Shown here piece after piece: positions 23,213-31,052 of a DNA stretch of 35,844 nt (position 1 is the first letter of the stretch; every line of letters starts with the position of its first letter). Made by a program: the position numbers and the translations under genes. The notes under the pieces are model-generated. The model made no database searches and had not been told where the DNA came from. It saw only the letters and a program-made list of their open reading frames with translations. The stretch is taken from positions 16,839 to 52,682 of the forward strand of contig NZ_AQXE01000018.1 of NCBI RefSeq assembly GCF_000375485.1, written 5' to 3'. This DNA comes from Desulfovibrio oxyclinae DSM 11498. Lineage in GTDB: Bacteria; Desulfobacterota; Desulfovibrionia; Desulfovibrionales; Desulfovibrionaceae.

Positions 23213-24253
23213 ATGAAGATTGAAGCACCGCTGGTTCCGGATGCGACCTATGTTTCCGAGTTGCGAGCTCTCGGTGACATGCTGGACAGCGTTCATTTCG
23301 CGCTGCCCGGACTGGGCGCTTTTGATGCCCGCCAACACGCAAAAGGTGACCGAAAAGATATTCTGGACGCTCTGCAAGACCTGCCGGGAGTGCCCCGATA
23401 CCTGTTGCTGAACGGTAGAATGCTGCCGCCGGAGCGTTACCTTGACCGTCATGCCATGCGCGAGCTGGCGCAGGAGCTGGACACCCTTCGGACCGAAGCG
23501 GGCCTTGTTGGAATCGTGGTTGCAGATTTTCATCTCCTGCGGGCACTTGGCGCGGCCGCGCCCGGAATCTGCTCCAAACTGGAGGCGGTGCCCAGCGTCA
23601 ATGCCATGATAGATTCTCCGGCCCGCCTGAACGCCGTTCTGAACGCGGTGAAGGGCAGCGGTTTCGCCATGCCGTCGCGCGTGATACTGGACCGTTCGCT
23701 CAACCGCGATTTCACGATGCTGGAACGCACCTCGAAAGCGGCCAGAAAGCGTCTGCCCGGCGCGGAAATTGTGCTTCTGGCAAATGAAGGCTGCCTGCCG
23801 CAGTGTCCCTACAAGGGCGCGCACAACGCGCATGTGGCCATGGTGAATCTGGGGCTTTGCGAGGAGCGGACCCATGAGGCCAACCGGGAATTTGCCTGTC
23901 TGAAAGCCTTTGTGAACAATCCCGCCATGCTGCTGGCATCGCCATACATCAGGCCGGAGGACGCCGCTCATTACGAAGGGGTGGCTGATGTGCTGAAGGT
24001 ATGCGGCCGCACTCGCGGTCCTGAGTTCCTGCGTCGAGTGGTTCGTGGATACGTGGACGAACAGTGGGACGGCAATCTGCTGGAGATGCTTGATGCCGTT
24101 GGTGACGCATCGCACCTGCTACACGTGGAGAATAAATCTCTTCCAAGTGATTTTCTCAATAAAATGAATGGTTGCGATCAGGACTGCGACCGTTGCGGAG
24201 CCTGCACCCCGTTTCTGGAGCGCGCTTTCCGGCGTCTGCCGGTCAGACTGTAA
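23213..24253 (+). CDS. U32 peptidase-like cysteine-rich (probable Fe-S) protein
   Basis: A 346-aa soluble protein with a barrel-like alternation and the segment VLLANEGCLPQCPYKGAHNA (187-206), which resembles the cysteine-containing signature of U32 'peptidase' family members. Several of those are in fact Fe-S proteins acting in anaerobic hydroxylation or RNA modification. Further Cys lie at 216, 229 and 264, and the C-terminus has a CxxxCxxCxxC cluster (Cys321, 325, 328, 331). This pattern suggests one or two iron-sulfur clusters. Family membership is moderately supported and the reaction is unknown. The ATG at 23213 has AGGGG seven bases upstream. Flavoredoxin follows 63 bp downstream and could supply electrons (inference). 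Confidence 0.6.
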   Translation: MKIEAPLVPDATYVSELRALGDMLDSVHFALPGLGAFDARQHAKGDRKDILDALQDLPGVPRYLLLNGRMLPPERYLDRHAMRELAQELDTLRTEAGLVGIVVADFHLLRALGAAAPGICSKLEAVPSVNAMIDSPARLNAVLNAVKGSGFAMPSRVILDRSLNRDFTMLERTSKAARKRLPGAEIVLLANEGCLPQCPYKGAHNAHVAMVNLGLCEERTHEANREFACLKAFVNNPAMLLASPYIRPEDAAHYEGVADVLKVCGRTRGPEFLRRVVRGYVDEQWDGNLLEMLDAVGDASHLLHVENKSLPSDFLNKMNGCDQDCDRCGACTPFLERAFRRLPVRL

Positions 24254-24316
24254 TTTTCAGCGGTTCCCTTGCGCGGCAAGCTGGGGTACACTCCGCCGTC
24301 AAACAAGGAGCAAGTC

Positions 24317-24886
24317 ATGAAAAAATCTCTGGGAGCCAAACCCTTTGCACTGCCCGCTCCGGTCTGGACCGTGGGCGCATACGACCTCGACGGGAAACCC
24401 AACGCCATGATCGCGGCATGGGGCGGCATCTGCTGTTCCGACCCGGCAAGCGTCTGCGTGGCCATTCGCGAAAGCCGTCACACCTATCCCGGCATCATCG
24501 AGCGTGGCGCGTTCACCGTGAGCGTTTGCAGTCAGGATCAGGCCGAACAGGCCGACTACCTCGGCATCGCCTCCGGCAAGGATGTGGACAAGTTTGCCAA
24601 GACCGGCCTGACCCCGGTTCGCGGTGAATTCGTCGATGCCCCGTATGTTCAGGAGTTCCCGGCCGTCATCGAGTGCGAGCTTACCGAGAAGGTCAACCTC
24701 GGCATGCATATGCTGCTGGTGGGCAAAATCCGCGACGTCAAAGTGGATGACGACAAACTGCTGGACGGCAAATTCCCGGATATCGAAAAAATCCGTCCGC
24801 TCGTGTTCACCCCGGGCGCACGCACCTATCACGGCGTTGGCGAACTTGCGGGCAAAGCCTTCGAGTGCGGCCTGAAGTACAAGTAA
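24317..24886 (+). CDS. flr: Flavoredoxin (FMN-binding flavin reductase family)
   Basis: A 189-aa cytosolic flavoprotein of the flavin-reductase-like split-barrel family. The start MKKSLGAKPFALPAPVWTVG, the core MIAAWGGICCSDPASVCVAI and the block YLGIASGKDVDKFAKTGLTP, together with the length, closely resemble Desulfovibrio gigas flavoredoxin as I recall it; that protein carries FMN and takes part in electron transfer linked to sulfite or thiosulfate reduction. AAGGAG is six bases before the ATG. Its stop overlaps the start of the LpxR-type gene by one base (TAATG). Confidence 0.88.
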   Translation: MKKSLGAKPFALPAPVWTVGAYDLDGKPNAMIAAWGGICCSDPASVCVAIRESRHTYPGIIERGAFTVSVCSQDQAEQADYLGIASGKDVDKFAKTGLTPVRGEFVDAPYVQEFPAVIECELTEKVNLGMHMLLVGKIRDVKVDDDKLLDGKFPDIEKIRPLVFTPGARTYHGVGELAGKAFECGLKYK

Positions 24887-25923
24887 TGCGCAGGGTCATG
24901 ACCGCCTTCATGGCGTTTTTCCTTCTCTCGTTGCCGAACGCGGTCCTTGCCGACGGCTTTGCTGAAAAGCTGCGCGCCGGCACCTTCGTGCTGCACACCG
25001 AAAATGACAAATTCGGCGGCGGAACCGACGAGTTTTACACCAACGGCGTTCAGGCCACGTGGGTCTCCCCGGTGCTGGAAAGCTGGGAAGACGCCGATGT
25101 TCACGCCAGCATCGAGATGCTCGCAGGCAGCCTGCCCCTGATCAATGACGAGCGGAAACACTCCATTTCCTTCGGCATCGGGCATACCATCTTTACGCCC
25201 GTGGACACCCAGACCACAGAGCCGCAGCCTGATGACCGCCCATACGCGGGCTGGCTCTATGGCACGCTCGGCCTGCACGCAAAAAACAGCAAGCGCCTGG
25301 ATGTCTTCGAGCTGACACTCGGCATAGTCGGCCCGTCCGCTCTCGGCGAGCAGGTGCAAAACGACTATCACAGGCTCATCGGAGTGGACGAAGCAAACGG
25401 CTGGGAACACCAACTACACGACGAACCCGGCCTGATGCTCACCTGGGAACGCAACTGGCGGCTGTTTCCGGACAAGGATCCCGCCCGGACCGGCGGTTGG
25501 GGCTTCGACGCCACACCGCACTTCGGCGCAACCGTCGGCAATGTGAAAACCTACGTCAATGCAGGCGGGGAAGTCCGCTTCGGCTACAACCTGCCAGCCG
25601 ACTTCGGCACATCCTTCATCGGCCCCGCCGACGGCGTCAACGCTCCCATAGACGGACTCGAAGACAGCCGCCCCGGCTTTCACGTCTTCGGAGGTCTCGA
25701 AGGCAAAGCCGTGGCACGCGATATCTTCCTTGACGGCAACACATGGCGAGACAGTCCGAGCGTGGCAAAACGACCCTTCGTCGGAGACGCCTATTTCGGC
25801 CTGTCCGTCCGCCCCTCAAGCCACTTCGCCGTCACCTACACGCAAGTGGTGCGCAGCAAGGAATTCTACGGCCAGACACACCCCCACGTGTTCGGATCCC
25901 TTTCCCTGAGCTTTAATTTCTAG
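24886..25923 (+). CDS. LpxR-type outer-membrane lipid A deacylase (DUF2219)
   Basis: A 345-aa protein with a signal peptide (residues 1-22, cleavage after VLA) and a beta-barrel style sequence ending in an aromatic FNF. The LpxR signatures are visible: HTENDKFGGGTDEFYTNGV (37-55), DDRPYAGWLYG, QNDYHRLIGVDEANGWEHQL with the His position, and HDEPGLMLTWER. Characterised LpxR is a Ca-dependent outer-membrane enzyme that removes the 3'-acyloxyacyl group of lipid A. Activity here is inferred from the conserved Asn, Asp, Thr, Arg and His positions. The ATG overlaps the flr stop by one base; another ATG lies four codons later. A functional link to flavoredoxin is not obvious. Confidence 0.82.
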   Translation: MRRVMTAFMAFFLLSLPNAVLADGFAEKLRAGTFVLHTENDKFGGGTDEFYTNGVQATWVSPVLESWEDADVHASIEMLAGSLPLINDERKHSISFGIGHTIFTPVDTQTTEPQPDDRPYAGWLYGTLGLHAKNSKRLDVFELTLGIVGPSALGEQVQNDYHRLIGVDEANGWEHQLHDEPGLMLTWERNWRLFPDKDPARTGGWGFDATPHFGATVGNVKTYVNAGGEVRFGYNLPADFGTSFIGPADGVNAPIDGLEDSRPGFHVFGGLEGKAVARDIFLDGNTWRDSPSVAKRPFVGDAYFGLSVRPSSHFAVTYTQVVRSKEFYGQTHPHVFGSLSLSFNF

Positions 25924-26008
25924 GATGTATTGGGACTGCACCTGAGTGGCTCACCGAAGGCAAAAAACCATTACTGGAACGTGCCCATCGGCATAACGCT
26001 TGAGATAA

Positions 26009-27616
26009 TCAGGCGGAAGCGGCCATTACGGCGTTGCCGAGTTCAGGGGCCTGCGGGTTGACGTAGGTGACGTCAAGGGAGCGGCTGAAGTCGAACTCGG
26101 GGCTCAGGTTGGTGACGTAGTTGACTTCCGACTCCTTGACCGTCTTGTCGGTGGAAAGGTCCTTGGTCTCGAAAGTGTATTCGGTGTTGTAGTTGTCGGT
26201 GTTCTCGACGTTGTTGACGACGCTTCTGGAGTTGTCCTCGTTGTAAGTGCGGTCGTTCTGTTCCACGTTGTAGGTCACCGAATTGTCCGGGCTGTTCTGG
26301 ACGTTTCGGGTCTCGACGTACTTGGTGTTCGAGGCGTCGATGTTCTTCTCTTCGTTGTTCTCGACCTTGCTGGTGCGGTGGTTGTCCACGTCGTTCACGA
26401 AATTCTTTTCGTTATTGTATTCAGCGGAGGTTTCGTAGCTGATGGTGGACGTGTTCTCGTTCTCCGTGACCTGCTTCACTTCCGTCCGGTTGTTTTCGAC
26501 GTTCTCCTGTGAGAGGTCCATGTTGACTTCGGTGGAGCGGTCCACGTCCTGCTGGGAGTTGCGGACATTCTCCGTCTGCAGGGTGCGCTCCGTGCTGAAG
26601 TCGGGATTGAACTCCCGCACCTGCCGCACATCCCGTGAGTTGTCGATGGTGACGGTGGAGCTTCTGTCCTGCTCGAAATTGTTGGACGTGCTGAAGTCGT
26701 AATAGGCGCCCTTCTTGGCCTCGTCCTTGGACATGGCGGCCTCGCCCTTGTTGGGGTCGATCATGAGCGACGCTTCGTAGCCGTCGCCCGTGGGAATCCA
26801 CATGGGGTCGAAGTCCACGGGCTCCCAGCCCTTTTCCTCGAACAGGCGAAGAGTGTTCTTGGCAGGCCAGTTCATGGAGTGACCAATGCCCGGCCCGTGC
26901 CAGTTGGTCTGGTTGTGGGGCATGACATATCCACTGGGAGAGACCGGGGTGAAGCCGGAGGGCGTGGGCGCGGCGCCGATGCCCATGGGAGGCGCGGTGA
27001 TGACATGTCCGGCGGCGATTACGGGGGATATGCCCACAGGCGGGAAGGTGACCGACTGGGACGATCCCGCCCCCTGATCCATAACGACTCTGCCGGGACC
27101 GGAGCCCATGGGCGGAGCGGGAACACCGGGTGTGGCCAGTGTGGTTCTGCCGCCCTCAGTGGTCATGATGGGCTGTCCGGGGCCAGCGCTGAAAGATTCC
27201 ATCTTGCCGCCGCCAGTGGACGGAGAAGGGTTGACGCTGCCGGTCATCTGAGCGGATGCCGAGGTGCCGCCTCCTGTGGATGAGCCGCCACCTCCACCGG
27301 CGCCGCCGGTTACGGAAACGCCCGTGCTACCAGCGCCGCCGACCTGTGCGGTGCCGCCTGAACCGCCGGATGCCGACCCGCCGCCCGTGCCGCCGGCAAT
27401 GGCGGTGGAGTCGCCCGCAGTGACAGGCGCGTAGGGGATGCGGGCCTGAGACGTGTCGATGGGGACCATGGCCGCACGCGTGTCAATGGGGACGTAACCC
27501 GGCTCGCCGGTGATGACGCGACCAGCCGGTCCGGCCTGAAAGCTCCCGGCCGGTCCTGCCTGCACCTGACCTGGAGGTCCGGCGACGATGAAATCGGTAA
27601 CGCCCTGCATGGACAT
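26009..27616 (-). CDS. Large Gly-rich/Asn-rich low-complexity protein, unknown function
   Basis: A 535-aa protein with no recognisable family. Residues 1-60 hold small repeats (QAGPAGSFQAGPAGR; VPIDTRAAMVPIDTSQ). Residues 68-230 are Gly/Ser/Thr/Pro-rich. Residues 235-300 are a more ordinary globular-looking patch (NWHGPGIGHSMNWPAKNTLR, GWEPVDFDPMWIPTGDGYEA). Residues 305-500 are dominated by Asn, Glu, Thr, Val, Asp and Ser with recurring NxVEN, TEVN, YNVEQN and VVNNVEN units, suggesting a fibrous or beta-solenoid-like structure. No signal peptide or membrane helix is seen. GGGGGAG sits eight bases before the ATG at 27616. The coding strand is open for more than 1600 bp with consistent codon use, so it is a real gene. 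Confidence 0.75.
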   Translation of the reverse strand: MSMQGVTDFIVAGPPGQVQAGPAGSFQAGPAGRVITGEPGYVPIDTRAAMVPIDTSQARIPYAPVTAGDSTAIAGGTGGGSASGGSGGTAQVGGAGSTGVSVTGGAGGGGGSSTGGGTSASAQMTGSVNPSPSTGGGKMESFSAGPGQPIMTTEGGRTTLATPGVPAPPMGSGPGRVVMDQGAGSSQSVTFPPVGISPVIAAGHVITAPPMGIGAAPTPSGFTPVSPSGYVMPHNQTNWHGPGIGHSMNWPAKNTLRLFEEKGWEPVDFDPMWIPTGDGYEASLMIDPNKGEAAMSKDEAKKGAYYDFSTSNNFEQDRSSTVTIDNSRDVRQVREFNPDFSTERTLQTENVRNSQQDVDRSTEVNMDLSQENVENNRTEVKQVTENENTSTISYETSAEYNNEKNFVNDVDNHRTSKVENNEEKNIDASNTKYVETRNVQNSPDNSVTYNVEQNDRTYNEDNSRSVVNNVENTDNYNTEYTFETKDLSTDKTVKESEVNYVTNLSPEFDFSRSLDVTYVNPQAPELGNAVMAASA

Positions 27617-27736
27617 GGTCTTTTCTCCCCCTTTCCCGACACCCCGCCGCAAGGCGCGATGACAGGTCTAGGAGCCAACGTTACACCGGGCTTTTCCATA
27701 CCGTCAAGGCCCGGTTTGCAACGCTTTTGAAAGAAT

Positions 27737-27767
27737 AACGCCCCATACCGGGGTGGTGCGGGGCGTT
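27737..27767 (-). terminator. Probable terminator of the DUF2959 lipoprotein gene
   Basis: An 8-bp stem AACGCCCC/GGGGCGTT (27737-27744 with 27760-27767) with a 15-nt loop is followed on the minus strand by ATTCTTTC, a modest T-rich tail. It lies 33 bases beyond the stop codon. Confidence 0.5.
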
Positions 27768-27799
27768 GTGGTTCGGGAATCGTTCTCGTTTACGGCGGC

Positions 27800-28450
27800 T
27801 TACTTCGTTTCCATGGAAGCGATGAATGCGTCGGCTTCGGCGATGGATTTTTCCATGTCCTTAATGAGCCTGTCCACGTCGGCACGGATGGAAGCGAGTT
27901 CCCCTTCGAGGGAGGCGATGGCCTTGGCATTGAGGTTGTGCTTGAGGTAGAGCACCTGATCCTTGAACGCGGCCAGCACCGGATCCATGCGGGAGGATGC
28001 CCGCTTCATGGCGGCCAGCAGTTCGCGGTAGCGGGACTGGGTGGCGTCGTACTGGCTGCGGCTCTGCCTGCGCAGCTTGGCGCTGGTGTACTGCTTGAGT
28101 TCCGCACGCCACTCCTCGAACAGGGCTTCCGCGACGTTCTCGACGGATTCGATGCGGTCGCGTACTTCCTCGGCCGCTTCTTCGGACGCTTCGTATTCGG
28201 CGTTTAGCACTTCGTATTTCTGTTCCAGCTCGCCGCCGTCCACGGCGACCACGGATTTGAAGCGGTCCAGCGCGGTGGCGAACTGTTCCTTGGCTTCGGT
28301 GTTGGCTTCGCGAGCCTCTCCCACGCGGTCCACGAGGATCTCGCGCTTGTGGTAGCCGACCTGTTCCATTGCCGAATAGTAGGTCTTCTGGCACCCGGCC
28401 AGCACGGCCACGGCGGTCAGGGCGAGTAGTATGCGTACGGCGTATCTCAT
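27800..28450 (-). CDS. DUF2959-family lipoprotein
   Basis: A 216-aa protein with a lipoprotein signal peptide (lipobox VLAGC, Cys20) and a long helical, charged body (ALDRFKSVVAVDGGELEQKY, EASEEAAEEVRDRIESVENV, LKQYTSAKLRRQSRSQYDAT) ending in a coiled-coil like VDRLIKDMEKSIAEADAFIA. The sequence CQKTYYSAMEQVGYHKREIL and the body match the DUF2959 family, which has no known function. It should be anchored to a membrane facing the periplasm; the residue after Cys is Gln, which favours outer-membrane sorting. GAGGAG lies five bases before the ATG. Confidence 0.85.
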   Translation of the reverse strand: MRYAVRILLALTAVAVLAGCQKTYYSAMEQVGYHKREILVDRVGEAREANTEAKEQFATALDRFKSVVAVDGGELEQKYEVLNAEYEASEEAAEEVRDRIESVENVAEALFEEWRAELKQYTSAKLRRQSRSQYDATQSRYRELLAAMKRASSRMDPVLAAFKDQVLYLKHNLNAKAIASLEGELASIRADVDRLIKDMEKSIAEADAFIASMETK

Positions 28451-28533
28451 GGGTTCTCCTCGGGATGAGTCATGTGGGATAATGGTCCGGTTCGTGTCGT
28501 CTTCATAGCGCAACCGCGACCTCGGAGCAAGAT

Positions 28534-28562
28534 TTGCCCACGGCAGGGCCGATGTGTATAGT
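28534..28562 (+). promoter_or_regulatory. Sigma-70 promoter of the exonuclease gene
   Basis: TTGCCC (28534-28539), a 17-base spacer and TATAGT (28557-28562) form a good sigma-70 promoter. RNA would start near 28569, about 30 bases before the ATG at 28599, which also rules out the longer in-frame start at 28554. Confidence 0.65.
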
Positions 28563-28598
28563 CCGCCCGGAACGAACAACCCGAACCACCCAATCATC

Positions 28599-29135
28599 AT
28601 GCGCACCATAGAATCACTCCGCTACGTGGCCATCGACTTCGAAACCGCGGACGCCAAGCGCGACAGCGCCTGTTCCGTGGGACTCGTGGCCGTCGAGGGC
28701 GGAGAAATAGTGGACAAATCGTACCGGCTGATCCGGCCGCCCCGGCGCAAGTTCAATCCCTACTGCCAGGCCATTCACGGACTGAGTTGGGAGGACGTGC
28801 GCGATGAGGCCGATTTCGGTCAGGCATGGCCCGAGTTGACCCCGATGCTGGAGGGCGCGGACTTCATCTGCGCCCACAACGCGCCGTTCGACCGGTCGGT
28901 GCTGGAAGCCTGCTGCCGCCTGTTCGAGCTGGATATGCCGCTACAGCCCTTCATGTGCACCGTGCAGCTTGCGCGCCGCACGTGGGAGCTGCCGAAAAAC
29001 AAGCTGCCCAAGGTCTGCGAGCATCTGGGCATCCAGCTCGACCACCACAACGCGCTCTCGGACGCAGAGGCCTGCGCCCGGATTGCCGCCATCGGTTTGA
29101 CCGAGAATCCGGATTTCCTGAAACGGATCATCTGA
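28599..29135 (+). CDS. DEDDh 3'-5' exonuclease (DnaQ/polymerase III epsilon-like)
   Basis: A 178-aa protein with a complete DEDDh exonuclease core: Asp13 and Glu15 in AIDFETAD (motif I), Asp98 in AHNAPFDRS (motif II), and His150 and Asp155 in HHNALSDAEACA (motif III). It should degrade single-stranded DNA or RNA ends using two metal ions. It is a stand-alone domain of the kind often found apart from the replicative polymerase, so its specific role (repair, small-RNA turnover) is open. No Shine-Dalgarno is obvious; the 30-base leader follows a good promoter. A strong terminator follows. Confidence 0.9.
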   Translation: MRTIESLRYVAIDFETADAKRDSACSVGLVAVEGGEIVDKSYRLIRPPRRKFNPYCQAIHGLSWEDVRDEADFGQAWPELTPMLEGADFICAHNAPFDRSVLEACCRLFELDMPLQPFMCTVQLARRTWELPKNKLPKVCEHLGIQLDHHNALSDAEACARIAAIGLTENPDFLKRII

Positions 29136-29160
29136 CGCAAACGACTTTCTCAGGAAAAAG

Positions 29161-29192
29161 CGGGTCCGGGGCATTGCCTCGGGCCCGTTTTT
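29161..29192 (+). terminator. Intrinsic terminator of the exonuclease gene
   Basis: A 12-bp GC stem with two G-T pairs (29161-29172 with 29176-29187), a 3-nt loop and five T residues follow the gene by 26 bases. Confidence 0.9.
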
Positions 29193-29260
29193 GCTGCACT
29201 ACGTTTCCACACCAAGGTGGCCGAGAGCCGCGCCTTCAACAACCGAAAACCGAGACCGCA

Positions 29261-30154
29261 ATGAACTTTTTTACCGACAATCCAAACATGCTGTACCTTC
29301 TGCTCGTCAGCGTGTTCGGGATACTCTTTCTCTTCTGGCTGCACCTTCGCATCACCCGGTTCAAGTCGCTTCGCATCAAGCGCGCCAGGAATCTGGACAT
29401 CGAGCAGGTGGGCGCCTTTCCGGTGGAGGATCTTTCCCGCAAGGAGATCCGCAAGCAGCAGAAAGCTCTGACCGAGGGCGTGGCCCAGCGGTTCACCATC
29501 ATCAGCCGCACCATCTACCTCACCTTGGGAATCATCTGGCTGTTCGCCATGACGTTCCCCTTCATGAACGGACTCTCCGGCACATACGTTTCCATCGTCA
29601 TCACCGCGGTAACGGTGGTGGTCGGTATCGCGGCCAGACCATTTGTGGAAAACCTCTTTTCCGGCATCGTCATTTCGTTCTCCAACCAATTGCGCGTCGG
29701 TGATACGCTGGTCATCGACGACCAGTACGGTTCGGTGGAAGACATCTCCATCACCCACACCAAGGTTAAGACGTGGGAATCCAAACGGTACATCATCCCC
29801 AACAGCAGGATGCTGACCAAGGAATTCATCAACCTGACCATCAACGAGATGAGCATCTGGGCCACCATGGAGTTCCGGGTGTCCTACGAGGCGGATATCG
29901 ACAGGGTCACCGAGATCGCCGAAGCCATCGGGGCCGAGCTTTCGCCGGAAGACGCGCCCGAGAAGCCCTTCTTCTGGATTCGCAACATGGAGCGCGACTG
30001 TTACCTCTGCGCCCTCACGGTCTGGGCGGATACCCCCTCCACCGCATGGACCCGGCGGAGCGAAATCGGCATCATGCTGGTCCGTGCTTTCCGTCAGGAA
30101 GGCATCAGGACCAACGTCAGCAACCTTTCCATGCCGGAAGGGTTCCGAAGCTAG
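29261..30154 (+). CDS. MscS-family mechanosensitive channel
   Basis: A 297-aa inner-membrane protein. Hydrophobic segments occur at about 8-28, 80-102 and 107-130. The pore-lining TM3 and its exit read ITAVTVVVGIAARPFVENLF followed by SGIVISFSNQLRVGDTLVID, and the beta domain starts QYGSVEDISITHTKVKTWES, then RYIIPNSRML. These are MscS hallmarks. It should release solutes on hypo-osmotic shock. The C-terminal domain (VTEIAEAIGAELSPEDAPEK ... ALTVWADTPSTAWTRRSEIG) is of usual length. The ribosome site is weak. It is monocistronic between two terminators. Confidence 0.9.
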   Translation: MNFFTDNPNMLYLLLVSVFGILFLFWLHLRITRFKSLRIKRARNLDIEQVGAFPVEDLSRKEIRKQQKALTEGVAQRFTIISRTIYLTLGIIWLFAMTFPFMNGLSGTYVSIVITAVTVVVGIAARPFVENLFSGIVISFSNQLRVGDTLVIDDQYGSVEDISITHTKVKTWESKRYIIPNSRMLTKEFINLTINEMSIWATMEFRVSYEADIDRVTEIAEAIGAELSPEDAPEKPFFWIRNMERDCYLCALTVWADTPSTAWTRRSEIGIMLVRAFRQEGIRTNVSNLSMPEGFRS

Positions 30155-30176
30155 GCCCAACCGATACATGATCATC

Positions 30177-30214
30177 AAGGCGGCTCGTCCCAAGAGGGGC
30201 GGGCCGCCTTTTTT
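30177..30214 (+). terminator. Intrinsic terminator of the first MscS gene
   Basis: A 15-bp stem (30177-30191 with 30196-30210, with two G-T pairs) and an AAGA loop are followed by a T-run (30209-30214). Confidence 0.92.
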
Positions 30215-30490
30215 GTTGCGAAGGTTCAGAGGCAAGGAGCTTTTGAACAATCTATTTTCAGTTATTTCAGGTGATAAAGATTTCTATGAACATAACGAAC
30301 AGGCCGTGAAGCTCTGTTCGTTATGTAGGTAACATGTTGAATTAATATGACAATAGCTTGAAGGTTGGCGTGGGCCCGAATAGCGCTTCATGTTGGGCAT
30401 TATAACGGTGTCGTGTTGCGCGCGGTCGAAAAAATGCGTTACCGTCACAATGCTGTTCAATGTGAACTCAAACCAAAGCGAGGAAAATCT
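30215..30490. other. AT-rich leader region of sodN with a perfect inverted repeat
   Basis: This gene-free stretch is clearly more AT-rich than its surroundings. It contains a perfect 13-bp inverted repeat, ACATAACGAACAG (30290-30302) and CTGTTCGTTATGT (30314-30326), with an 11-base loop and no T-run. A TATAAC (30401-30406) is a possible -10 without a convincing -35. The dyad could be an operator for a regulator of the NiSOD gene or an RNA stem-loop; nothing else is recognised here. Confidence 0.55.
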
Positions 30491-30946
30491 ATGCGTTACA
30501 GTAAGAACATGCTTTCTGCGGCAATGGCGGTATGCTTTGTCATGGTCCTTGCCATGGCATCCACGGTACGGGCGCACTGCGAGGTGCCTTGCGGCATCTA
30601 TGATGACCACATGCGCATCCACATGATCGAGGAGGACCTGACCACCATCGAAAAATCCATGAACAGCATCATGGAGCTGCGCAAGGAATCCCCGGTCAAC
30701 TACAACCAGCTCGTACGCTGGATCAACAACAAGGAACATCACGCCCAGAGGATTCAGGACCGTGTGAGCACCTACTTCCTGGCCCAGCGGATCAAGGCGG
30801 ACCAGCCGGAGTACGGCAAGCGGCTGGAGCTGCTTCACGGCCTCATCACCGGTGCCATGAAGTGCAAGCAGAACGTGGACCTGAAGTACGTGCAGCAGAT
30901 GCGCAAGACCCTGAAGGAATTCGAGACCCTCTACTTTGCCGAATAG
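30491..30946 (+). CDS. sodN: Nickel superoxide dismutase with Sec signal peptide
   Basis: A 151-aa precursor. Residues 1-28 look like a Sec signal peptide (hydrophobic core AMAVCFVMVLAMA, then STVRA), and cleavage after Ala28 would expose HCEVPCGIYDDHMR. This begins exactly with the nickel hook of NiSOD: His1, Cys2, Cys6 and the conserved Gly7 and Tyr9. The 123-aa mature part is helical and close to the usual 117 aa. The enzyme dismutates superoxide; here it would act outside the cytoplasm. GAGG lies about seven bases before the ATG. No sodX maturation peptidase gene is adjacent, consistent with signal peptidase doing the N-terminal processing (inference). Confidence 0.93.
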   Translation: MRYSKNMLSAAMAVCFVMVLAMASTVRAHCEVPCGIYDDHMRIHMIEEDLTTIEKSMNSIMELRKESPVNYNQLVRWINNKEHHAQRIQDRVSTYFLAQRIKADQPEYGKRLELLHGLITGAMKCKQNVDLKYVQQMRKTLKEFETLYFAE

Positions 30947-30962
30947 CCTCTCGCGGAGAGGG

Positions 30963-31002
30963 AATACAAAAGGACCCTGCCTGAGCGGGGTCCTTTTGTA
31001 TT
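30963..31002. terminator. Bidirectional terminator between sodN and the MFS gene
   Basis: A long stem of about 18 bp (30963-30980 with 30985-31002, loop CTGA) has A-rich and T-rich arms (ACAAAAGG/CCTTTTGT). It sits 16 bases after sodN and 50 bases from the convergent MFS stop, so it can serve both. Confidence 0.88.
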
Positions 31003-31052
31003 GATCCTGAGAGGATGCGTTAATATGCGATGATGGCGCAGCCCTGTAGCGC

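Noticed and set aside
22847..24115. A 422-codon open frame on the minus strand spanning the divergent DMT and U32-like genes
   Set aside because: It runs antisense through the U32-like gene and across the shared promoter region; the product has no recognisable feature.
26009..27616. Prophage tail-fibre interpretation of the Gly/Asn-rich protein
   Set aside because: No other phage gene, integrase or attachment site is seen nearby, and the flanking genes are ordinary chromosomal ones; kept as a protein of unknown function.
28826..29260. An N-terminal extension of the first MscS channel reaching into the exonuclease gene
   Set aside because: It passes through the exonuclease coding sequence in another frame and through a strong terminator; ATG at 29261 begins the first hydrophobic segment.
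30284..30838. A 184-codon minus-strand frame over sodN and its leader
   Set aside because: It is antisense to NiSOD, whose motifs and signal peptide are unmistakable, and its end includes the inverted repeat.
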